Positions 59,006 through 64,000 of a stretch of 64,000 bases of DNA are shown piece by piece; position 1 is the first letter of the stretch; every line of letters starts with the position of its first letter. The stretch is from Punica granatum (lineage: Eukaryota > Streptophyta > Magnoliopsida > Myrtales > Lythraceae), in contig NC_045133.1 in NCBI RefSeq assembly GCF_007655135.1, forward strand, positions 23,657,845 through 23,721,844, written 5' to 3'. Below the pieces are notes generated by a model. It did not search any database. It saw only the letters and a list, made by a program, of their open reading frames with translations, and was not told the DNA's origin. Made by a program: the position numbers and the translations under genes.

Positions 59006-61250
59006 GGGGGCTGGGGCCCCTCCATGACGGGTCATTCTGAGGTTCAGGTCTGATTCAAGGATTGTGAGACGATAACCTATAAAAGAAAGCCGAACAATCT
59101 CTCCTATTATTTATTGTGCGACAACCGGGTAATGTCCTTGCAAAGCCCTCGTGTCTTCTATGTCTTAGTATACTGTAGCTCTGTCATACGCATTTGATTT
59201 TGATTTGGAGTTGCTTTGGCCTGCGCTTTCCTCCTAGGGTACGGAAATTTTAGCGTAAACCAATCTTAATTTGGTGTTGTATGAAAAGCATAAGACATGG
59301 CTTCTAGCTTATCGTGTCTCATGTCAGGACGTTGTATTCAAGTTCGGGTTTAGTGAACCGGTGATAATGTATAGGCATGGGGTTTCTTTTGGTTGTTAAG
59401 TGTGATATCTTAAGTAGTTGTGTAAGGGTTGGGGAAGTAGAGATGTGTTGTCAGTTCTATTTATATATCAAGTTTTAATGGCAAAAAAGCCACTAATTAA
59501 TTGTACCACATCTATATAGCTTGGTAATTCTTCTTTCGAACCGAAAGCCAAAGTTGCTTCATGTACTATACGAACTTTGCCATGACTCTATGCTATTATT
59601 TGCTTCATTGAGTTGAGCTAATATATTTATTTAAGATTGTGATTGCTGGAGACTTGCAGTTTTTATAAAGATTTTTTATTTTTATTTCATTTACACTTCC
59701 GCTAGATATTGCTTTAGGTTTGAGAAAGATCTGATGATGAGGACATAAATTAATCTTTAATGAACAACGTGGGTTGGTTCAAGCGGTCCGACGTTTGTTT
59801 CGCTTAAGTAAGATCTCATGTTCGAGTTCTTGTGAATACAGAAAATCCACGCTGATAGAGTTTTATCCCTTAGTGGCCGACTCGGCTCAACTGAATTATT
59901 CGGGGTCGAATTAGGCTTTCGAATATCATGATTCACACCGAAACTAATCATTAAAGGGTATCATGTCCATTGAATTTTGTCCTCTTAATACCCTGTTGAG
60001 TATGGGAGCATGTATGATATATGTAGATATTTATGATTTTCCCGTATAGAAGGTGAAGTATGGGCGTAATAAATTCGAAAAAAAATAAGAGAATATAAAA
60101 AATCGTAATCAACCTGAAATCTAGATGTATTTTTTTTTTGTTAAGTAGAAGTGTGATCTATAAACTTATTACAAGAAAAATGAAAACCTAATTAAAAAGG
60201 ACGCAAGTGGTTTACAAAAATTGATTATGAGTCAACAGGGCGAGGAGAGATTCATTTGTCAATCGTGGAATAATGAGTCAACACGGCGAGGAGAGATTCA
60301 TTTTCATTTTTTCTCCCATAAAAGTTTTTAATTGTGCCTATTATATTTTGCATTCTTCTGTAGCACTATAAGTTTGTCCAGAAGACAAGATTAGCAGCAT
60401 TACCTAATGGTGTTCGGGGGAAATCTCTGGTTTTTTTTTTCTCCCTGTGTGCTAGGTGGAAATAAATATTTACCATGTCTGATAAGGTAATTTTGTGCAT
60501 TGATAGTCTGATAAGCTATTGATCGGGGACCAAGAGTTTTTATATTCAATTTTCACGAGAAATTTTTCGATTATCCTTTCACATCGCGATACATGAAAAA
60601 ATATCAATTAAATTATGACAAATTGGCATATGAATATTAATTATTTATAATTGTTACAATATTATTAGTTCTTCATGATTTCACATCATTAAGATGTAAA
60701 ACTATTGAAGATTTTCTAGATTTTCACTAAAAAACTTCTCTATACTTTATTTCTCCTATCATATCTATTTCCCGCCCTTGGACCATTAATTGGCCTTCTT
60801 TGTACAAAAAGAAAAGGAAAATCACTATGCATACATTTTGTTGAGAGAGCAAAGAAAAATTAATGATCTCTTAGCTTATTATCATTATTATCTTTTCGAG
60901 TTGAATTTCTTGGTTTTGATGATTTTTGTTCCTGAGACCAAGAAGTATCTTTTGACTTATTGATTGAAATCAATTACCGATCAGTCTCAATTTATGTCCT
61001 TTGTTCTTTTTTTTTTTGAGATATATATCAATTAATTTAATTCATACCATGCAATTAGTAGTTAATTTTTTTTTCTGTCGATTACGAGGGAGGTCCCTGA
61101 GATTAATAAAATGAAAAAGAAATTTTAATAACTAATTAAATGGTACAAATAGTTTCACTACGAGAATCTTTTATAATCTCTTGATTGATATGTGAGTGTT
61201 TCCTATTACGGTATGTCATTTTTCTCTACCAGTTAATTAATTAATTAATT
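59006..61250. other. KNOX 3' flank and spacer
   Basis: KNOX 3' UTR sequence should occupy the first few hundred bases. A SINE lies at 59766-59943. A short direct repeat with AACAGGGCGAGGAGAGATTC and AACACGGCGAGGAGAGATTC occurs at 60234-60302. Confidence 0.4.
59766..59943 (+). repeat. tRNA-derived SINE copy
   Basis: It has GGGTTGGTTCAAGCGGTCCG at the start, GTTCGAGTTCTTGTGAAT as a B-box-like part, and ends at TTCACACCGAAA. It is the best kept of four copies. Confidence 0.55.
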
Positions 61251-61362
61251 AATGATGCAACTGGGAAGCCCTTTGTTTTTGTCAGCCAACTGGAAGGAAC
61301 TGCAGCTTGGATCTATTTTCTTTTTAAAAAAAAAATTCAAAGACGAAAAAGTGCAAGCGGCC

Positions 61363-61369
61363 TATAAAA
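61363..61369 (+). promoter_or_regulatory. TATA box of the small Cys-rich protein gene
   Basis: TATAAAA in CCTATAAAATC lies 83 bp before the ATG at 61452, so transcription would begin about 55-60 bp before the start codon. Confidence 0.55.
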
Positions 61370-61451
61370 TCAATTCTGCCGTCCAGAAGTCCACAAAATT
61401 AAGAAGAGACCGCAGAGTGGTCGGGAGATATTTGGAATTGAAGAGGAGACG

Positions 61452-61652
61452 ATGTGCTACGAGGTGAAGTGCTCCAAGCGCGGCAAGACCACCTGGGGCG
61501 GCTGCGGGTGGCACGTGGCGGCCATTCACCGGCGAATCCCCGAAGGACAACACTGCACTTGCCGCCCTTGGCCTGGGGTCAAGGCCAGAGATGGCTCTTC
61601 CACCACCACGGTGACTAAGTCATCTCAGGGATCCAATTGTATTATTCTCTAA
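61452..61652 (+). CDS. Small Cys-rich plant protein with C-terminal CaaX-like motif
   Basis: A single-exon frame of 66 residues begins MCYEVKCSKRGKTTWGGCGW, continues with HVAAIHRRIPEGQHCTCRPW and PGVKARD, and ends in a Ser/Thr-rich tail finishing CIIL. Local GC content is clearly higher than in the flanks. The MC..VKC..CGK.TWGGCG.H and IPEGQHC.C..WPGV patterns recall a conserved uncharacterised plant family with paired Cys residues, possibly a metal-binding knuckle. Here one expected Cys (CSKC) is Arg (CSKR). The last four residues fit a CaaL geranylgeranylation signal, which would place the protein at a membrane. A TATA box lies at the right distance. The function is unknown. The family match is from memory. 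Confidence 0.6.
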   Translation: MCYEVKCSKRGKTTWGGCGWHVAAIHRRIPEGQHCTCRPWPGVKARDGSSTTTVTKSSQGSNCIIL

Positions 61653-61659
61653 TATGACT

Positions 61660-62520
61660 CATGTATCCATCGATGTCATTACCAAATTTGTATTTGCTTC
61701 ACGGTGACTTTTTCTTCATCTTATCGTATACTCATTTGGCATGTGGTTTATATTGCTCAATCTCCTACATCAGTAATTGATGATATGAACCTGAAAGACG
61801 TGATATGATTATTGACAACCTCGATCTCTCGGGATTTCAGCGTCCCTAGTGTCAAAAGTATTAAGAATATACATTCATGAGATTCGAAATGCCAAGCACA
61901 TTAAATTTTCTAGAGAAATTTTGACGGAATGCTTTCAAATTTTATAAGCCTGAATTTCGATTTCTAATGCAGTAAATGCTGCTTTCGCTAAAAAAGAGAG
62001 TATAGCTCAGTGACGTGTACTCTCACTCATCAACCAAGAGATGACATGTTCTTTTATCATAGTGCGATTATCCATACTCCTTAATTAGCTATTAGAATTA
62101 AATTTTTATTTGATCGTAGATGAATTAAAAAAAGAAAAAAAAGAAGGCCGCTTCAACATCATGCACAAATATTAACGCCACTGAATTTGGACTATCGTGA
62201 TCGAGTGTATAGACAGATGGACAAAACAAAACTATCATGTCCAGAAATGATCGAAGAATGAAAAACGACAGAATATTGTTCACCCGGAAAAAAAAAGGCA
62301 AGAGTATATATTATTAAACTTAAGAGTCTCGGATAACCCACAGGCCCAAGAATCTATACTGGAAAGAGATCCTCTCAATAGGTCCAATGATAAAAGAAAG
62401 GGGAAATATCATAGGCCCGCCCAAACATCATTGACAGCCCAATTGTGCCAGCCTTTTCAGTAATCATCCTTGTTGTTGGTCCTCTTTTATTTTATTTTTT
62501 TTATTTTTCTGTTATATAAC
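61660..62520. other. Intergenic, nothing recognised
   Basis: AT-rich DNA. GAGTATAGCTCAGTGACGTG at 61997-62016 resembles a pol III A box but has no matching B box nearby. 62700-63120, after the SINE, holds a GC-richer unexplained patch (62880-63010). Confidence 0.35.
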
Positions 62521-62523
62521 GCT

Positions 62524-62695
62524 TAGTATTCGAAAACTCAACATATTTTGACTAATCTAGATTTGAATAGGTCAATTGAAAGATCAATCTTTCCCAATGG
62601 CAAATTTTCTCCATTCACAAGTCTCGAATTTGAGATCTTACTCAAGGAGAATATGCGTCAAATCACCTAATCCAACTTAGACCTCTGTTGGTTGT
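62524..62695 (-). repeat. tRNA-derived SINE copy, degraded
   Basis: Minus-strand sequence with AAATTCGAGACTTGTGAATG and GAAAATTTGCC corresponds to the family, with many changes. Confidence 0.4.
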
Positions 62696-63129
62696 TGTTA
62701 GTCTATTTTTGATTCAATGGATTTGAATTACTGGATAGTTATTATTGGACTTCATTGAACATGTCTAGTAGGTATCCGCAAACTCAAAGAAAATCATTCC
62801 ACGCCAATGAAATGCTCATCTATAATTTTTTTAAAAATGAATTTAAATAAATGGAAAGAGGAGTTATTCTCCAAAAACCCAACCCCAATAAGTTGATGTC
62901 ACCACCAGCAAGGTCGATCTGGCCGAACTCGGGTACCCAAGGCCTATTCGATCTGATGTTCGAAGCCCAGGTTGCACCTGGGGCAGGGCAACTCGAGCCT
63001 AACTTTAAGCATGCAAGCAGATTTTGCCTTGGGATCGTTAAAACAAAATCTAGGATCTACTTGTCTGATATAGTTTCAGTATCATCATGTCAATAACTTA
63101 TGGCACTGACAACATATGATCTTTTTTTT

Positions 63130-63133
<4 letters not shown>

Positions 63134-63172
<39 letters not shown>
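63134..63172 (+). repeat. TA microsatellite
   Basis: About 19 TA units in an AT-rich context. Confidence 0.9.
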
Positions 63173-63174
<2 letters not shown>

Positions 63175-63799
63175 GCACACTGCATTAGAATAAATTCATA
63201 CTTTTTTTTAAAATTATTTTTCAATATTGAATTCTAACTCTCAATAGTTAATTTGAAAACTAATATAAAATATGTCCATATACAAGGTCCTACACCAAGA
63301 CAGATGTCTCCAATAGAGCAGGAAGGTTCGATTCTCATCATGCCAACTACCACATATATCGGTACGAGCATCGCAAATTATGGTCCAAATTTATACATCT
63401 CATAAATGCTTAGGCAAACATGACAAAAGAATTCTAAAATATCTCGCAGTATCCCGAGGAGAGCTGCGGCTTGCTCGCCTCCAAACCATAATGCATCCAG
63501 CAACATTGTAGAGTCTGCACTTATTGTTTGCCGGCAGAAAGAGCATTATTATCAATTTAATTTGTATGTTTCCCGTGATACATGATTAAGGAATAATGAG
63601 ATTAATCATTTGGACCCACTGATGTTTAAGTATGTGTGGTGAGAAATTTTAACACCAATTTCAGTTTTGGCAGGCTTCGCTATCCTAAAGAAGAACCAAA
63701 TAATTACGTTTTACTTCCTATAAAATTCGGTAAGTCCAACTGGTGTTAGAGAAATGGCAAGACTAGAACTCGTGTAAAATCTCCCTTTTGACTAATATT

Positions 63800-63982
63800 A
63801 GATTGGTTTAAATAGTTCAGCGCTTATTCTCCGTAAATAAGGTCTCAGATTTGAATATTGTGAATGATGAAAATTTATGATTAGGACAAGTTTACCCTTT
63901 AGTGAATCACGCTAGCTCAAACTGAATTAGTCAGAGTCATCAAACTTTCAAATACTATGATGCACTCTGGAAAAAAAAATCA
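63800..63982 (+). repeat. tRNA-derived SINE copy, degraded
   Basis: It has GATTGGTTTAAATAGTTCAG at the start, AGGTCTCAGATTTGAAT inside, and ends in an A run near the window edge. Confidence 0.45.
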
Positions 63983-64000
63983 AACTTTTTCCATGAAATA

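Noticed and set aside
61997..62016. tRNA-like A box TAGCTCAGTG
   Set aside because: No B box or cloverleaf follows; also seen in part at 55978-55990. Not a tRNA gene.

Overview
The window is plant nuclear DNA, most likely from a core eudicot. It has GT-AG introns, AT-rich intergenic DNA, microsatellites, miniature and long-terminal-inverted-repeat transposons, tRNA-derived SINEs, and genes found only in plants (a class I KNOX homeobox gene and CBM22-GH10 xylanases). I cannot name the species from the sequence. Three genes or gene groups look intact; most of the rest is intergenic DNA, transposons and decaying gene fragments.

Layout: 1-4.6 kb is repeat-rich, with miniature elements and one Mutator-like element (3031-3690) nested in another element. 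4.65-13.4 kb holds two tandem + strand genes resembling Arabidopsis XYN1 (RXF12). The first (4860-8796) has seven exons, three CBM22 modules and a GH10 catalytic domain. The second (10350-13030) has five exons and lacks the first CBM22 module. Homology extends into the 5' leaders and 3' flanks, so this is a segmental tandem duplication. Both products should act on xylan in the plant cell wall. 13.7-22 kb holds minus-strand fragments of a CSA/ERCC8-like WD40 gene, a Cys-rich gene remnant lying between them, and one unidentified exon-like ORF.

22-53 kb is mostly transposons. A Pack-MULE-like element (23685-25173) carries a broken 3xHMG-box gene fragment. A PIF/Harbinger transposase relic lies at 26.0-27.4 kb. 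One Mutator-like family has four copies (3031, 27567, 28475 and 51217), each with near-perfect 9-10 bp target duplications. Three other long-TIR elements (35022-38668, 44461-45248, 46822-47513) have similar duplications, and several carry GC-rich cores unlike their AT-rich arms.

53.7-59.0 kb holds a complete five-exon class I KNOX gene of the KNAT1/BREVIPEDICELLUS type. It has a 2.9 kb third intron, upstream ORFs in the presumed leader, and a 130 bp tandem duplication just upstream. At 61.45 kb a 66-residue Cys-rich protein gene with its own TATA box ends in a CaaX-type tetrapeptide. The last 2 kb holds SINE-like copies and microsatellites.

I found no CRISPR array, no rRNA and no convincing tRNA or miRNA gene. 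The most unusual material is the tandem xylanase pair with clean module loss, the Mutator-like families with readable target duplications, and the small CaaX protein.
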